64,000 bases of DNA from Solibacillus sp. FSL R7-0682 (GTDB lineage Bacteria > Bacillota > Bacilli > Bacillales_A > Planococcaceae), in contig NZ_JBBOUI010000001.1 of NCBI RefSeq assembly GCF_038005985.1, positions 1,322,001 through 1,386,000 on the forward strand, written 5' to 3'. Below the pieces are notes generated by a model. The model searched no databases, was not told the origin of the DNA, and worked only from the letters and a program-made list of their open reading frames with translations. The position numbers and the translations under genes were made by a program. Position 1 is the first letter of the stretch, and every line of letters begins with the position of its first letter. Below, piece after piece: positions 8,769-20,786 of this stretch.

Positions 8769-9773
8769 ATGTTAGACCGCGTACTTTCAGGAGAAGCTTC
8801 AGAAGCAGAAGAGCAATTAGAACTTTCCTTACGACCACAAAGACTTATGCAATACATAGGCCAACATAAAGTAAAGGAAAATTTAAAAATATTTATTGAA
8901 GCGGCAAAACTTCGTCAGGAAAGTCTAGATCATGTTCTCCTTTATGGTCCACCAGGTTTAGGGAAAACGACATTAGCGATTGTTATTGCGAATGAGATGG
9001 ACGTTAACGTCAAAATGACAAGTGGGCCAGCAATTGAGCGTCCCGGCGATTTAGCTGCGATATTAAGCTCTCTTGAAGCGGGCGATGTCCTATTTATTGA
9101 TGAAATCCATCGCCTGCCACGTGCGATTGAAGAAGTTTTATATTCTGCAATGGAAGATTTTTGTTTAGATATTGTCGTTGGAAAAGGACCAGAAGCCCGG
9201 TCGATTCGCTTAGAGTTACCGCCATTTACACTTGTTGGTGCAACGACTCGAGCAGGTGCTTTATCTGCCCCGTTACGGGATCGATTTGGTGTCCTTGCGC
9301 GATTAGAATATTATGACGAAGAGGCATTAGCGGAAATTGTTATTCGTTCAGGAACGTTATTTGGAGTCGAGCTAAATGAACAGGCAGCAGGTGAAATTGC
9401 ACGTCGTTCGCGCGGGACACCACGTATCGCCAATCGGTTATTAAGGCGTGTACGCGATTATGCGCAAGTATTAGCAAATGGTATTGTTTCACCAGATCTT
9501 GCGAAACAAGCATTAGAGCTTTTACAAGTAGATCCTCGAGGGCTTGATCATATAGACCATAAGCTTATGCAATCATTAATTGAACGCTTTGGTGGAGGTC
9601 CGGTTGGTTTAGATGCACTCGCTGCTTCAATTGGTGAAGAACGTATTACGATTGAAGATGTGTACGAGCCATATTTATTACAAATCGGTTTTATTCAGCG
9701 AACACCACGCGGACGTATGGCAACGGATCTTTGCTATACACATTTTGGCTATCCGCCAGCACAAAAAGAATAG
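8769..9773 (+). CDS. ruvB: Holliday junction ATPase RuvB
   Basis: RuvB is the AAA+ hexameric motor for branch migration. In this 334-aa reading the Walker A GPPGLGKT is at 60-67, Walker B FIDEIHRL near 109-116, the sensor GATTRAGAL follows, and the C-terminal winged helix ends with [17 protein letters not shown]. An in-frame GTG at 8760 falls inside the Shine-Dalgarno AGGGAG (8755-8760), so ATG 8769 is preferred; the resulting length equals B. subtilis RuvB as I recall it. Confidence 0.97.
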   Translation: MLDRVLSGEASEAEEQLELSLRPQRLMQYIGQHKVKENLKIFIEAAKLRQESLDHVLLYGPPGLGKTTLAIVIANEMDVNVKMTSGPAIERPGDLAAILSSLEAGDVLFIDEIHRLPRAIEEVLYSAMEDFCLDIVVGKGPEARSIRLELPPFTLVGATTRAGALSAPLRDRFGVLARLEYYDEEALAEIVIRSGTLFGVELNEQAAGEIARRSRGTPRIANRLLRRVRDYAQVLANGIVSPDLAKQALELLQVDPRGLDHIDHKLMQSLIERFGGGPVGLDALAASIGEERITIEDVYEPYLLQIGFIQRTPRGRMATDLCYTHFGYPPAQKE

Positions 9774-9788
9774 AAGGAAGTTTTAGAC

Positions 9789-10826
9789 GTGAGAGTAGAA
9801 GATTTTGATTTTCATTTACCAGAAGAATTAATTGCACAAACACCTTTACTTGACCGAACTGCGAGTCGTTTAATGGTTGTTAATCCAAATTCATTAGAAG
9901 TTGAGCATCATACATTTGGGCATATTTTAGATGAGTTACATGCAGGGGATTGCCTTGTATTAAATGATACGCGTGTATTACCAGCTCGTCTAATGGGTGT
10001 TAAGCCTGATACGGGTGCAAATATTGAGTTGTTATTATTAAAACAAACAAATGAAGATGAATGGGAAACACTTGTAAAACCTGCGAAGCGTGTGAAAGTA
10101 GGGACAGTTGTAACATTCGGTGACGGCTTACTAACAGCCACATGTACCGGCGAATTAGATCACGGTGGTCGTACGTTTAAATTTGAATACGACGGAATTT
10201 TTTATGAAATTTTGGATAAACTTGGTGAAATGCCACTTCCTCCATATATACGTGAAAAATTAGATGATCAAGATCGTTATCAAACAGTTTATGCAAAAGA
10301 GCGCGGTTCTGCAGCGGCCCCAACGGCAGGGCTTCACTTTACAGAAACGTTGCTTGAAGCAATTCGTGCTAAAGGCGTTGAAATTGTCTTTGTAACGCTT
10401 CACGTTGGCCTAGGTACTTTCCGTCCAGTAAGCGTTGATTCAATTGAGGAACATGATATGCATTCAGAATTTTATAGTGTATCTGAAGAAGCTGCGGAAA
10501 CAATTCAACGTGTTAAAGATGCCGGTGGTAAAGTTATATCCGTTGGAACAACATCAACACGTACGCTGGAAACAGTTGCATCAAAAAATGATGGCAAAAT
10601 TGTCACAGCACAAGGTTGGACAAACATATTCATCTATCCGGGCTATGAGTATAAAGCAATTGATGGACTGATTACAAACTTCCATTTACCGAAGTCTACA
10701 TTAGTTATGCTAGTCAGTGCTTTAGCTTCGAAAGAATCAATTTTAAACGCTTACGAAAAAGCAGTTGAAGAAAAATACCGCTTCTTCAGCTTCGGTGATG
10801 CGATGTTCATTCGTCCGAAGAAGTAG
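9789..10826 (+). CDS. queA: tRNA preQ1(34) S-adenosylmethionine ribosyltransferase-isomerase
   Basis: QueA transfers and isomerises ribose from SAM onto preQ1 in tRNA, giving epoxyqueuosine. The 345 aa begin [19 protein letters not shown], with [14 protein letters not shown] and [10 protein letters not shown] as core motifs and [16 protein letters not shown] near the end. The start is GTG 9789 after AAGGAAG. It lies directly upstream of tgt, the preceding step of queuosine insertion, as in other Bacillales. Confidence 0.97.
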   Translation: MRVEDFDFHLPEELIAQTPLLDRTASRLMVVNPNSLEVEHHTFGHILDELHAGDCLVLNDTRVLPARLMGVKPDTGANIELLLLKQTNEDEWETLVKPAKRVKVGTVVTFGDGLLTATCTGELDHGGRTFKFEYDGIFYEILDKLGEMPLPPYIREKLDDQDRYQTVYAKERGSAAAPTAGLHFTETLLEAIRAKGVEIVFVTLHVGLGTFRPVSVDSIEEHDMHSEFYSVSEEAAETIQRVKDAGGKVISVGTTSTRTLETVASKNDGKIVTAQGWTNIFIYPGYEYKAIDGLITNFHLPKSTLVMLVSALASKESILNAYEKAVEEKYRFFSFGDAMFIRPKK

Positions 10827-10868
10827 TTTGCAATTACACTAAAATCTATATACAATTGTTATTTGTGT

Positions 10869-12100
<1,232 letters not shown>

Positions 12101-12221
12101 TAATATGTCGAGATTTAAATATTCTTTGATTTTTTTTGAATTAATAGAGTTTTTTAGCGCAAAATCTAGCAAATCTGTACTATACTAGGTAAGTGAGAAA
12201 TAGAAAGGGGGCAAATCGAAA

Positions 12222-12482
12222 ATGGAAGGTTTAATCCAATTTTTGCCAATTATCGTAATGTTTATTGCGATGTGGTTCATTTTAATTCGTCCAGCACAAA
12301 AACGTCAAAAAGCTACGATGCAAATGCAAAACAACTTAAAGCGTGGTGACCGCATAGTAACAGTTGGTGGTTTACATGGTGAAGTCGATGCAATTGAAGA
12401 TGCAGTTGTATATATTTTAGTTGACGGGAATACACGTTTGAAATTTGAACGCCAAGCAATTGGTCGTGTAGAATCAGTTTAA
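12222..12482 (+). CDS. yajC: Preprotein translocase subunit YajC
   Basis: YajC (86 aa) is a single-span membrane protein that associates with SecDF. One hydrophobic helix (about 3-22, LIQFLPIIVMFIAMWFILIR) is followed by the conserved PAQKRQK and a cytoplasmic beta domain (RGDRIVTVGGLHGEV). GAAAGGGGG precedes ATG 12222, and a TATACT -10-like hexamer lies near 12181. In B. subtilis yrbF follows tgt in the same way. Its partner secDF is 3 kb downstream. Confidence 0.95.
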   Translation: MEGLIQFLPIIVMFIAMWFILIRPAQKRQKATMQMQNNLKRGDRIVTVGGLHGEVDAIEDAVVYILVDGNTRLKFERQAIGRVESV

Positions 12483-12490
12483 GTAGTTGA

Positions 12491-12525
12491 AAAAGCTTGT
12501 GGAAAATAATTTCCACAAGCTTTTT
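12491..12525 (+). terminator. Terminator after yajC
   Basis: A perfect 15-bp stem (12491-12505 with 12510-12524, AAAAGCTTGTGGAAA) and 4-base loop ends in a T run. Confidence 0.93.
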
Positions 12526-12588
12526 GTATAGTCAAAATTGATTTTGCCTATTCTTTAAGTATGATGCTTAAAAGAAAAGGGTGAACAT

Positions 12589-13230
12589 ATGAATGACTAT
12601 CTGTTAATTTTATTTCGAACAGTTATTTTATATATCATTTTACTCGTAGTATTCCGATTGATGGGGAAGCGAGAAGTAGGAGAGCTAAGTATTGTTGATT
12701 TAGCAATTTTTGTATTAATGGCTGAAGTTGCGGCATTAGCACTTGATGATGTACATAATCATTTTGGTAAAGCCGTTTTGCCTATTGGTATATTATTTAT
12801 TATTCAATATATAAACTCCTTGTTAATTTTAAAAAATAAGCGTCTACGTGATTTTATTGAAGGCGATCCATCGATGATTATACGAGACGGATGGATAATA
12901 GAACAGGAAATGAAAAATCAACGCTACAATTTAGATGACCTATTACAACAGCTTAGGGAACAAGGTGTTGGCTCAGTGCAGGATGTCGCCTATGCGTTTT
13001 TGGAGCAATCTGGAAAGTTATCGATTTACCGTAAAGATGATACAGAACTAATAATGCCACTCATTTTAGACGGATATGTCGATCAACGACATTTAAAAAT
13101 TATTAATAAAGATTGCGAATGGCTGGAACAAGAATTAATGGTCATGGGTTATCACAATATAAAGGATATTTTTTACTGTAGCTATGAGAAAGGAAAATGG
13201 TTTGTCCAGTTAAGTTCTCGAAAAAATTGA
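12589..13230 (+). CDS. yrbG: DUF421 membrane protein (YrbG/YetF family)
   Basis: The 213-aa product has three N-terminal membrane helices (about 4-25, 36-53 and 58-80) followed by the DUF421 cytoplasmic region (FIEGDPSMIIRDGWIIEQEMKNQRYNLDDLLQQLRE). GKREVGELSIVDLAIFV is the family signature. The molecular function is not established, though YetF-type homologues were described as spore-membrane proteins that support germination. The position matches B. subtilis yrbG beside spoVB. Its 3' end overlaps the convergent spoVB by 21 bases. Confidence 0.85.
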   Translation: MNDYLLILFRTVILYIILLVVFRLMGKREVGELSIVDLAIFVLMAEVAALALDDVHNHFGKAVLPIGILFIIQYINSLLILKNKRLRDFIEGDPSMIIRDGWIIEQEMKNQRYNLDDLLQQLREQGVGSVQDVAYAFLEQSGKLSIYRKDDTELIMPLILDGYVDQRHLKIINKDCEWLEQELMVMGYHNIKDIFYCSYEKGKWFVQLSSRKN

Positions 13231-14715
13231 ACGAACATATTTCAAATCCTGTAGTTTCAACTGATTTGTGATGATTAATAAGGATGTCACCATAAGAATC
13301 GTTACAGTGCAGGATGCGTATAACGAAAGATTTTGAGTAAGAATTGGCTGTATAAAACACGTCACAATAAAGATTAAATAAGGTAAGACAAAAAATCTAA
13401 AGCCGACTGCAATTTTTTTATGCTGTCTAATAGAAGCAATGTGTAAAAAAGATGTAATTAAAACGCCAAACCCGATAGCAATAATCGCACCGTGTTCCTG
13501 GATAGAAGATTGCGAAGCTAATAAATAGAGTAAAAATAATTTTCCGATTCCACCATAAATGGAGTTCATCATCGCAACACGGGCTTCATCAACGGCCTGT
13601 AAAATAGAATGTAACGGACTTTGAATGTAATAAAAATAGAAAATTGGCGCCAAAATTTTCATGTACCCTCTGTTTTCTTCCAAATGAAACAGCTGCATCG
13701 TAAGTTCATCTCCATGTAAAAAGAAAAATGCCGCAGCGCCACATCCAATAATTGAAGAAAGCCGCAGTGACATGCCGATACGTTGATTAAGCAATGTCCA
13801 ATTTTTACTTGCTAATGCACTACTAACAGCCGGAATTAGTACAATTGCAAGAGCATTTGGTATAAAGGATGGAAATAACAATAATGGAATGTGAACACCT
13901 GAAATAACACCGTAAAGAGTTGTTGCAGCACCAGCGGTTATACCAGAAACCGTCAAAGCTTTTAAGAAGACGATTGGTTCTAAAAACCATGTAAAGGTTC
14001 CAAATAATTTACTACCTGCAGAAGGAATAGCGATATTAAAAATTGGTTTGACAAATGTTCCTTTTGTCGTCGCTTTCTTTAGGTTCCGCTTCGATTTCCA
14101 GTAGTAGTAGCCCAAAAATAAAAAAGAAAATACTTCTCCCATTGCCGTAATACCCATTGCGACAGCAGCTGTTTTTGCCGGTTCACTTGGAATGATAAAG
14201 TATGGAAGTGCAAATACGATTAATCCGATACGAACGAGTTGTTCAAGTAACTGTGCCCATGCTGTTGGCGCAATTTTTGCTAAACCTTGTAAGTATGCTT
14301 TCATTAAACTAGAAAAAATAACAAGTGGTATTGTAAATAAGCTAACGTATAGAGTAAAAATTAAATTTTCATTATGTAATAAGTTTTTAACGATATATGG
14401 AATAGTAAGCATTAGTATAGGCATGAAAATAATAATAGACAAAACGGATAACTTGATTGCTGTCCGCATAATTACTGAAATATGTTCGTCCTTATTACTT
14501 GCATGATAGTGCGCAATAAGTTTAGCAACGGCAATTGGAATGCCTAATTGAATAAGTGAAATAAAAAATATAAATGTAGGATAGGCTGTCATGTACAAAC
14601 CGACGGCCTCTTCACCTGCAATCCGCATAAATTGCATGCGATAAACAAAGCCAAACAGCTTAGAAATAAAAATGACAAACATTAAAAATAGTGTTCCTTT
14701 TAAAAATGACCCCAA
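13210..14715 (-). CDS. spoVB: Stage V sporulation protein B, lipid II flippase family
   Basis: SpoVB is a polytopic MurJ/MOP-superfamily protein needed for spore cortex synthesis, probably exporting precursors across the outer forespore membrane. The 501 aa have about 14 hydrophobic segments and open LKGTLFLMFVIFISKLFGFVYR, the conserved first helix. The start is TTG 14715, with AAGGGA eight bases upstream. It is convergent with yrbG and divergent from the ComN-like gene, the order recalled in B. subtilis. Substrate specificity is inferred from the family. Confidence 0.9.
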   Translation of the reverse strand: MGSFLKGTLFLMFVIFISKLFGFVYRMQFMRIAGEEAVGLYMTAYPTFIFFISLIQLGIPIAVAKLIAHYHASNKDEHISVIMRTAIKLSVLSIIIFMPILMLTIPYIVKNLLHNENLIFTLYVSLFTIPLVIFSSLMKAYLQGLAKIAPTAWAQLLEQLVRIGLIVFALPYFIIPSEPAKTAAVAMGITAMGEVFSFLFLGYYYWKSKRNLKKATTKGTFVKPIFNIAIPSAGSKLFGTFTWFLEPIVFLKALTVSGITAGAATTLYGVISGVHIPLLLFPSFIPNALAIVLIPAVSSALASKNWTLLNQRIGMSLRLSSIIGCGAAAFFFLHGDELTMQLFHLEENRGYMKILAPIFYFYYIQSPLHSILQAVDEARVAMMNSIYGGIGKLFLLYLLASQSSIQEHGAIIAIGFGVLITSFLHIASIRQHKKIAVGFRFFVLPYLIFIVTCFIQPILTQNLSLYASCTVTILMVTSLLIITNQLKLQDLKYVRSIFSRT

Positions 14716-14808
14716 CTACCTTATCCCTTCTCATTTTTAATTGATTCAATTACAATACTTATATGCAAGGACTACGTGAGTTAAAACTAAGGTGTGGGAG
14801 TGAGTGTA

Positions 14809-15141
14809 TTGGCAATTCCTTATGCAAGTTTATACGAAAAAGTTCAAATTATTTTAAAAAATAAAATTGAGGAGTTTCACTATTTTGGTTATAATTCGAT
14901 AACAGAACAAGAATTATGGGAATATTGCATTAATAAAACTTGGCGTAAACGAGATATTCAGTCATTGAGGTTGTATGAATTAACTTCAGGAATATTAAAT
15001 GTATCCGCATCGGAAATTATTAATTACTTACAAGTAAATGGATTGAAGCAAAATTTGTTTGAAGTAGAAATTTCAGACGATGAACTGTCTAATTTATTTC
15101 AGCAATTCCCAAGTAGCTTGTCCGAAAATAATGAAAAGTAA
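14809..15141 (+). CDS. comN: ComN-like post-transcriptional regulator (YrzD)
   Basis: This small soluble protein (110 aa from the favoured TTG 14809) has an N-terminal helical domain with EFHYFGYNSITEQELWEYCINKTWRK and an acidic tail. It resembles the ComN/YrzD family, which acts on comE operon mRNA in B. subtilis and binds DivIVA. It occupies the yrzD position between spoVB and secDF. The Shine-Dalgarno GGAGTGAG (14797-14804) supports TTG 14809; GTG 14794 or 14800 would need another site. The comE operon is also in this window. Confidence 0.72.
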   Translation: MAIPYASLYEKVQIILKNKIEEFHYFGYNSITEQELWEYCINKTWRKRDIQSLRLYELTSGILNVSASEIINYLQVNGLKQNLFEVEISDDELSNLFQQFPSSLSENNEK

Positions 15142-15334
15142 TTCATATAGTCTAGTAATAATTTGACAGTTAACGTAAGCTGTTTCATAATGAGAGTGTT
15201 GTGCTTTTCAAAGTTATGGATTATTATTTTTGAAAAGTAATGTATTGAATTGTGAATTAGATACATAGTTTTGCGGGAAAGTTTTGTACGTTCCCTTCGT
15301 GCGCTGTTCCGTGCGAAATTGAGGAGGATTTTGA

Positions 15335-17608
15335 ATGAAATTAGTAAACCGTATCATTACGTTTGTTCTCGTTGTAGCATTGCTATTTACTGGAATGGGC
15401 ACAACGGTAGAGAAGGTTTTAAACGATGTAAAACTCGGTCTAGATCTTCAAGGTGGATTTGAAGTACTTTACGAAGTTGAATCACTAGTCGATGGACAAG
15501 AGGTAACGGAAAAAGTTCTTGCGGATACGACAACGGCTTTAAATGGCCGTATTAATGAGTTCGGTGTAAGTGAGCCGAGCATTCAAGTCGAAGGGAAAGA
15601 TCGAATCCGTGTACAGCTAGCGGGTTTAGATGATCAGTCTTCGGCACGTGAGCTTTTATCAAGCACAGCCAATTTAACATTCCGTGATGTGAATGACAAT
15701 ATTTTATTAGATGGTACGGATTTAAAAGAAGGCGGTGCAAATGCTTCCTTTGACCAACAAAACCAGCCAATCGTATCGTTAACATTAAAGGATGCTTCAA
15801 AATTTGCAGAAGTAACAAAAAAAGTTTTAGCAATGGGTCCACCAAATAACTTACTCGTTGTATGGTTAGACTTTGAAGAAGGCGTCGATTCTTATGCAGC
15901 AGAAGTTAAAAAGGCACCAAAGGATCAAAAATTTAAATCGGCTGCATCTGTTTCACAAGTATTAAATACGACGGATGTTATGATTTCGGGTAACTTTACA
16001 GTAGAAGAAACGAAAAACTTAGCGTCGATTTTAAATGCGGGTTCATTACCAGTTAAATTAACAGAAATTTATTCAACGTCTGTTGGGGCACAATTTGGTG
16101 AAGATGCCTTAAATGATACAGTATTTGCGGGTATTGTCGGCGTATTATTAATTTTCGTCTTTATGCTACTTTACTATCGTCTACCAGGTTTTATTTCGAT
16201 TATTACGTTAACAATCTTCACATATTTAGTATTAATCGTATTTAACGGGATAAACGCAGTATTAACGTTACCAGGTATCGCAGCGATTGTATTAGGTATC
16301 GGTATGGCCGTTGACGCCAACATTTTAACAGCAGAACGTGTTCGTGAAGAGTTACGTGTTGGACATACAGTGAAAGAGGCCTTTAAGCTAGGTTCAAAAC
16401 AATCATTATCTGCTATTATTGATGCGCAGTTAACGACATTACTTGCAGCGGCAGTATTATTCTATTTCGGTACAAGTTCTGTAAAAGGTTTCGCAACAAC
16501 GTTAATTATCTCGATTCTGTTGTCATTCGTAACAGCAGTATGGGGATCACGTCTGTTACTAGGCTTATTAGTAAATAGTGGCTACTTCAATAATCCAGCT
16601 TGGTTTGGTATTAATAAATCGAAACAACATCATATCGATGAAGGCATTACATCTTTAGACTTATCAACAAAGTTCGATAAACTTGACTTCGTTGGTAATC
16701 GTAAAAAATTCTATGCCTTATCAACAATTATTTTAGTCATTGGTATCGGGATTTTAGCAGTATTTAAATTAAACTTAGGAATCGACTTCTCAAGCGGTAC
16801 GCGTGTGGAAATTAAAGCGAATAACGAAATTTCTCAGCAAGAAGTAGTAGATTACTTAGATAAGATTGGCTTCCCGAATAGCGACGTTGTTATATCCGGT
16901 GAAGAAAAAGATACAGCGGTAATGCGTTATAAAGATGACTTCTCACAGCAAGAAGTATTAGACTTTAAAGCACAAGTAATCGAAGAGTTTGGTCATGAGC
17001 CAAGCTTAAGCACTGTATCAGCTACAGTAGGTAAAGAGCTTGCTTTAAATGCGATTTATGCTTTAACATTAGCGGCTATTGGTATTATTATCTACGTAGC
17101 GGTACGATTTGAGTGGCGTATGGGTCTAGGTGCAATTATTTCCTTACTGCACGACGTATTCTTTATGGTTGCGATTTTCAGTGTACTTCGTTTAGAAGTA
17201 GATATTACGTTTATCGCAGCAGTATTAACAATTGTCGGTTACTCAATTAACGATACGATCGTAACGTTCGACCGGATTCGTGAAAATATTGATCGAAAAG
17301 AAACAATTACAACAAAAGAAGAGCTTGCAAACATTGTTAACAAGTCTCTACGTCAAACATTAGGACGTTCTGTGAATACGGTGTTAACTGTAATCGTTGT
17401 AGTAGTAGCATTAGTATTTTTAGGTGCTCCTTCAATTCAAAACTTCTCAATTGCACTACTAATTGGTTTAGTGACAGGTATGTACTCATCAATCTGTATT
17501 GCAGCACAAGTTTGGTATACTTTAAAAGCACGCGAAATGGACAAAAAAGGTACTTCGGTTGTGAAAAAAGAGAAAAAACAATGGGGTTCAGACGAGCCAA
17601 CTGTATAA
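15335..17608 (+). CDS. secDF: Fused protein translocase SecDF
   Basis: SecDF uses the proton gradient to assist late steps of Sec export. It is one 757-aa protein, SecD (about 1-410) joined to SecF (about 450-740), each half with six membrane helices: one N-terminal, a large extracytoplasmic domain, then five. Hallmarks are KLGLDLQGGFEVLYEV, GIGMAVDANILTAERVREE in SecD, and GIDFSSGTRVEIK and GYSINDTIVTFDRIREN in SecF. GAGGAGGAT precedes ATG 15335. The fusion is typical of Bacillus; the operon partner yajC lies upstream. Confidence 0.97.
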   Translation: MKLVNRIITFVLVVALLFTGMGTTVEKVLNDVKLGLDLQGGFEVLYEVESLVDGQEVTEKVLADTTTALNGRINEFGVSEPSIQVEGKDRIRVQLAGLDDQSSARELLSSTANLTFRDVNDNILLDGTDLKEGGANASFDQQNQPIVSLTLKDASKFAEVTKKVLAMGPPNNLLVVWLDFEEGVDSYAAEVKKAPKDQKFKSAASVSQVLNTTDVMISGNFTVEETKNLASILNAGSLPVKLTEIYSTSVGAQFGEDALNDTVFAGIVGVLLIFVFMLLYYRLPGFISIITLTIFTYLVLIVFNGINAVLTLPGIAAIVLGIGMAVDANILTAERVREELRVGHTVKEAFKLGSKQSLSAIIDAQLTTLLAAAVLFYFGTSSVKGFATTLIISILLSFVTAVWGSRLLLGLLVNSGYFNNPAWFGINKSKQHHIDEGITSLDLSTKFDKLDFVGNRKKFYALSTIILVIGIGILAVFKLNLGIDFSSGTRVEIKANNEISQQEVVDYLDKIGFPNSDVVISGEEKDTAVMRYKDDFSQQEVLDFKAQVIEEFGHEPSLSTVSATVGKELALNAIYALTLAAIGIIIYVAVRFEWRMGLGAIISLLHDVFFMVAIFSVLRLEVDITFIAAVLTIVGYSINDTIVTFDRIRENIDRKETITTKEELANIVNKSLRQTLGRSVNTVLTVIVVVVALVFLGAPSIQNFSIALLIGLVTGMYSSICIAAQVWYTLKAREMDKKGTSVVKKEKKQWGSDEPTV

Positions 17609-17616
17609 TTAAGTCG

Positions 17617-17660
17617 AAAAGGTATTTTGTAAACAGTTTTGCTTACAAAATACCTTTTTT
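17617..17660 (+). terminator. Terminator after secDF
   Basis: A 16-bp perfect stem, 17617-17632 with 17643-17658 (core GGTATTTTGTAA), ends in a T run. Confidence 0.93.
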
Positions 17661-17746
17661 AATTTCTTCTATATTAACTGAAATTAAATTTTATGAAAGA
17701 GTACTATTTTTTCGGTATAATGGACTGCATGAGGAAGTGAACATAC

Positions 17747-20068
17747 ATGATTAAATCACAAAAATTATGGACGATTAACGAGCCGAATGAACATCTAATA
17801 AAGGAATTAAGCAATGAGCTAAATATTTCAACGATTGCAACAAAGATTTTACTAGCAAGAGGTTGTGAGACGGCTGAACAAGCGAAAACATTATTAAAAA
17901 TAGATGAAAGTCAATATCATGATCCATTTTTAATGGCCGGTATGGAACAGGCAGTTGCACGTATTGAACAGGCACTAGATAACGGTGAGAAAATTTTAGT
18001 TTATGGTGATTACGATGCGGATGGAATAACGAGTACAACGGTACTTCTTAATGTCTTAATGGATTTAGGAGCAGACGTTGGCTTTATGATTCCTAATCGT
18101 TTTACACATGGTTATGGACCGCATGAAGAACTATTTAGAGATGCTGCTGCAAAAGGTATTGGATTAATAATTACGGTTGATAATGGGATTAGTGGGATTG
18201 AACCAATTAAAATTGCTCGTGAGTTAGGGATGGATGTCATTGTAACAGATCACCATGAGCCAGGTGACGTTTTACCCGATGCGAATGTTATTATTCATCC
18301 ACGTATCCCAGAAGGTCACTATCCTTTTGGAGAGCTTGCAGGAGTGGGGGTAGCATACAAGCTAGCTCATGCACTTTATGGGGAGCTACCAGAACATTTA
18401 TTTGAATATGTGACAATTGGAACGATTGCGGATTTAGTGCCCCTTGTAGGAGAGAATCGCTATTTAGTGCAACGTGGATTAAAAGCCCTTCAAACATCTT
18501 ATAATCCTTGGGTTCCAGCATTATGTGAGGCGTCGGGTGTCAACCAAAAGGACATTACCGAAGAAGCAGTTGGTTTTTATTTTGGACCTCGCTTAAATGC
18601 CATTGGTCGCTTAGGAAGTGCTGAACCAGGTGTACGTTTTTTAATGAGTGAAGACCCGGTACAAGCCACTCATTTGGCAAAAGAATTAAATGAAAAAAAT
18701 ACTGAACGTAAAAAAATTGTAGAAGATATCGCCAATGAAGCAATTGAAATGATTGAAAATACACCACATATTCGTAATTCTTTAGTGTTAGTTGTCGCAC
18801 AGGAGGGTTGGAATGCTGGGGTAGTTGGAATTGTTGCTTCCCGTTTAGTAGAAAAGTATTATCGCCCAACAATTGTGTTATCCATTGATTCTGTAAAAGG
18901 AACAGCAAAAGGCTCTGCACGTAGTATTGAGGGCTTCCATTTATATAATGAATTAGCGAAAAATCACGATATTTTACCGCATTTTGGAGGGCATCCAATG
19001 GCGGCTGGTATGACATTAAAAGCAGAAAATGTCGAGGAACTTCGCATAAGACTTAATGACCAAGCAAAGCAATGTTTAACAGATGAACAACTCATTCAGA
19101 AATTACAAGTCGATGTACCAATAGAATTAAGTGAAATTACAGTTGAGGCAATTGAAGAAATACGCAAGCTTGCCCCATATGGAACAGAATTTCCGAAGCC
19201 AGTTTTTGCGATTCAGCAAGTAAAAGTAAAAGCTATGCGCAAAATTGGATCAGGAGAAAATCATTTAAAAATGGAGCTAGAGGATACGTATAGTTCACTT
19301 GATGCAATTGGCTTTGGAAAAGGCTATTTACATGATGAAATATCGTATGGTATTGATCTTTCGTTAGTAGGTGATTTACAAATAAATGAGTGGCAAGGTA
19401 AAAAGAAACCACAATTTATGATACAAGATGTAGGTGTGAAAGACTGGCAATTATACGATTACCGTGGGAAAAATCAAATTGCAAATTGGCTACAAAAAAT
19501 TCCGTTAGAACAAACAGATTTTGTTGCCTTTTCAGCTGAGACAAAAGCACATTTTGAGCAGACAATTTCAAAAGATATTATTTATGTGACCGGTGAAAAC
19601 AATTTGCAAAGTTTACGTGGAAATATTGTTTTACTAGATTTGCCGAATAACGTAACATTATTGGAGCAGCTTTTAAAAGAAGTAAAGATTGAACGAATTT
19701 ATGCGCATTTTTATACAGCTAAATCACAATATTTTGAAGGTATGCCATCCCGAGAGCACTTCAAATGGTATTACGGATTTTTAAAAAAACGTCCGACCTT
19801 TAACCTGGATCAACATATTCAACAATTATCACAACATATTGGACTAAATATTGATGTAATTAAATTTATGACAAAAGTGTTTTTTGAGCTAGGATTTGTT
19901 ACAATAGAGAATGGTTTGACGACAGTAAATGAAAATGCGCCGAAGAAAGCACTTTCAGATGCACCGTCATATAAATCGCGTTCAGAACAAATTGAATTAG
20001 AGCAAAAGCTATTATATGCCACGTATATAGAGTTAAAACAATGGTTCGATGAACGATTGAGTTCTTGA
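17747..20068 (+). CDS. recJ: Single-stranded-DNA-specific exonuclease RecJ
   Basis: RecJ is a 5'-3' ssDNA exonuclease of recombinational and mismatch repair. The 773 aa hold the DHH-superfamily motifs [16 protein letters not shown] and DHHEP in the first 170 residues, then [11 protein letters not shown] and the [15 protein letters not shown]1 motif, an OB domain, and the C-terminal extension found in Firmicutes. GAGGAAGTG precedes ATG 17747. B. subtilis has yrvC and yrvD before this gene; here recJ follows secDF directly. Confidence 0.96.
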   Translation: MIKSQKLWTINEPNEHLIKELSNELNISTIATKILLARGCETAEQAKTLLKIDESQYHDPFLMAGMEQAVARIEQALDNGEKILVYGDYDADGITSTTVLLNVLMDLGADVGFMIPNRFTHGYGPHEELFRDAAAKGIGLIITVDNGISGIEPIKIARELGMDVIVTDHHEPGDVLPDANVIIHPRIPEGHYPFGELAGVGVAYKLAHALYGELPEHLFEYVTIGTIADLVPLVGENRYLVQRGLKALQTSYNPWVPALCEASGVNQKDITEEAVGFYFGPRLNAIGRLGSAEPGVRFLMSEDPVQATHLAKELNEKNTERKKIVEDIANEAIEMIENTPHIRNSLVLVVAQEGWNAGVVGIVASRLVEKYYRPTIVLSIDSVKGTAKGSARSIEGFHLYNELAKNHDILPHFGGHPMAAGMTLKAENVEELRIRLNDQAKQCLTDEQLIQKLQVDVPIELSEITVEAIEEIRKLAPYGTEFPKPVFAIQQVKVKAMRKIGSGENHLKMELEDTYSSLDAIGFGKGYLHDEISYGIDLSLVGDLQINEWQGKKKPQFMIQDVGVKDWQLYDYRGKNQIANWLQKIPLEQTDFVAFSAETKAHFEQTISKDIIYVTGENNLQSLRGNIVLLDLPNNVTLLEQLLKEVKIERIYAHFYTAKSQYFEGMPSREHFKWYYGFLKKRPTFNLDQHIQQLSQHIGLNIDVIKFMTKVFFELGFVTIENGLTTVNENAPKKALSDAPSYKSRSEQIELEQKLLYATYIELKQWFDERLSS

Positions 20069-20084
20069 GGAGGAACAAGGAGCA

Positions 20085-20597
20085 ATGGATTTAAAACAAT
20101 ATGTAACAACAGTAGAAAACTGGCCAAAAGAGGGTATTAGCTTTAAAGATATTACAACAATTATGGATAATGGTCCCGCATATAAATATGCAACAGACCA
20201 AATTGTTGAATATGCAAAAGAAGTTGGTGCTGAAATTATCGTAGGTCCTGAGGCACGCGGCTTTATCATTGGGTGTCCGGTTGCCTATGCTCTTGAAATT
20301 GGCTTTGCACCTGTGCGTAAACCAGGTAAATTACCACGTGAAGTAATTTCTGCTGATTACGGCTTAGAGTATGGTACAGATACATTAACGATGCACAAAG
20401 ATGCAGTAAAACCAGGTCAAAAAGTATTAATTTGTGATGACTTATTAGCAACTGGTGGTACTGTGGAGGCTACAATCCGTTTAGTTGAGCAATTAGGTGG
20501 AGAAGTAGTAGGTTGTGCATTTATTATCGAGTTACTTGAATTAAACGGTCGTGCAAAAATTGGCAACGTTCCAGCGAAAACATTAATTCAATATTAA
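20085..20597 (+). CDS. apt: Adenine phosphoribosyltransferase
   Basis: Apt salvages adenine with PRPP to AMP. The 170 aa include the PRPP-binding loop [18 protein letters not shown] and the hood segment ([28 protein letters not shown]). AAGGAG precedes ATG 20085, 16 bases after the recJ stop, so it is probably cotranscribed with recJ. In B. subtilis apt likewise sits between recJ and relA. Confidence 0.97.
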   Translation: MDLKQYVTTVENWPKEGISFKDITTIMDNGPAYKYATDQIVEYAKEVGAEIIVGPEARGFIIGCPVAYALEIGFAPVRKPGKLPREVISADYGLEYGTDTLTMHKDAVKPGQKVLICDDLLATGGTVEATIRLVEQLGGEVVGCAFIIELLELNGRAKIGNVPAKTLIQY

Positions 20598-20604
20598 TTT
20601 TTTG

Positions 20605-20640
20605 AACTACGGTACAATATTCATGTATCGTAGTTTTTTA
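20605..20640 (+). terminator. Terminator after apt
   Basis: AACTACGGTAC (20605-20615) pairs with GTATCGTAGTT (20625-20635) with one G-U-type step, followed by T6. Confidence 0.82.
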
Positions 20641-20786
20641 TTATTTATGTAAATTAGTTCAATGATTCTACATATTTGGCTTTTCTATAAAACTAAATTG
20701 CTTACTGTCTTTACATTTGCTAGCTATATTTTATACAATTAAATTTATATTTAATGTGAAAATTAATGGAACAAGGTGGACAAACA

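Noticed and set aside
18555-19016. 153-codon minus-strand frame inside recJ
   Set aside because: It is a shadow of the conserved DHH exonuclease with Gln/Leu-rich composition typical of antisense frames.
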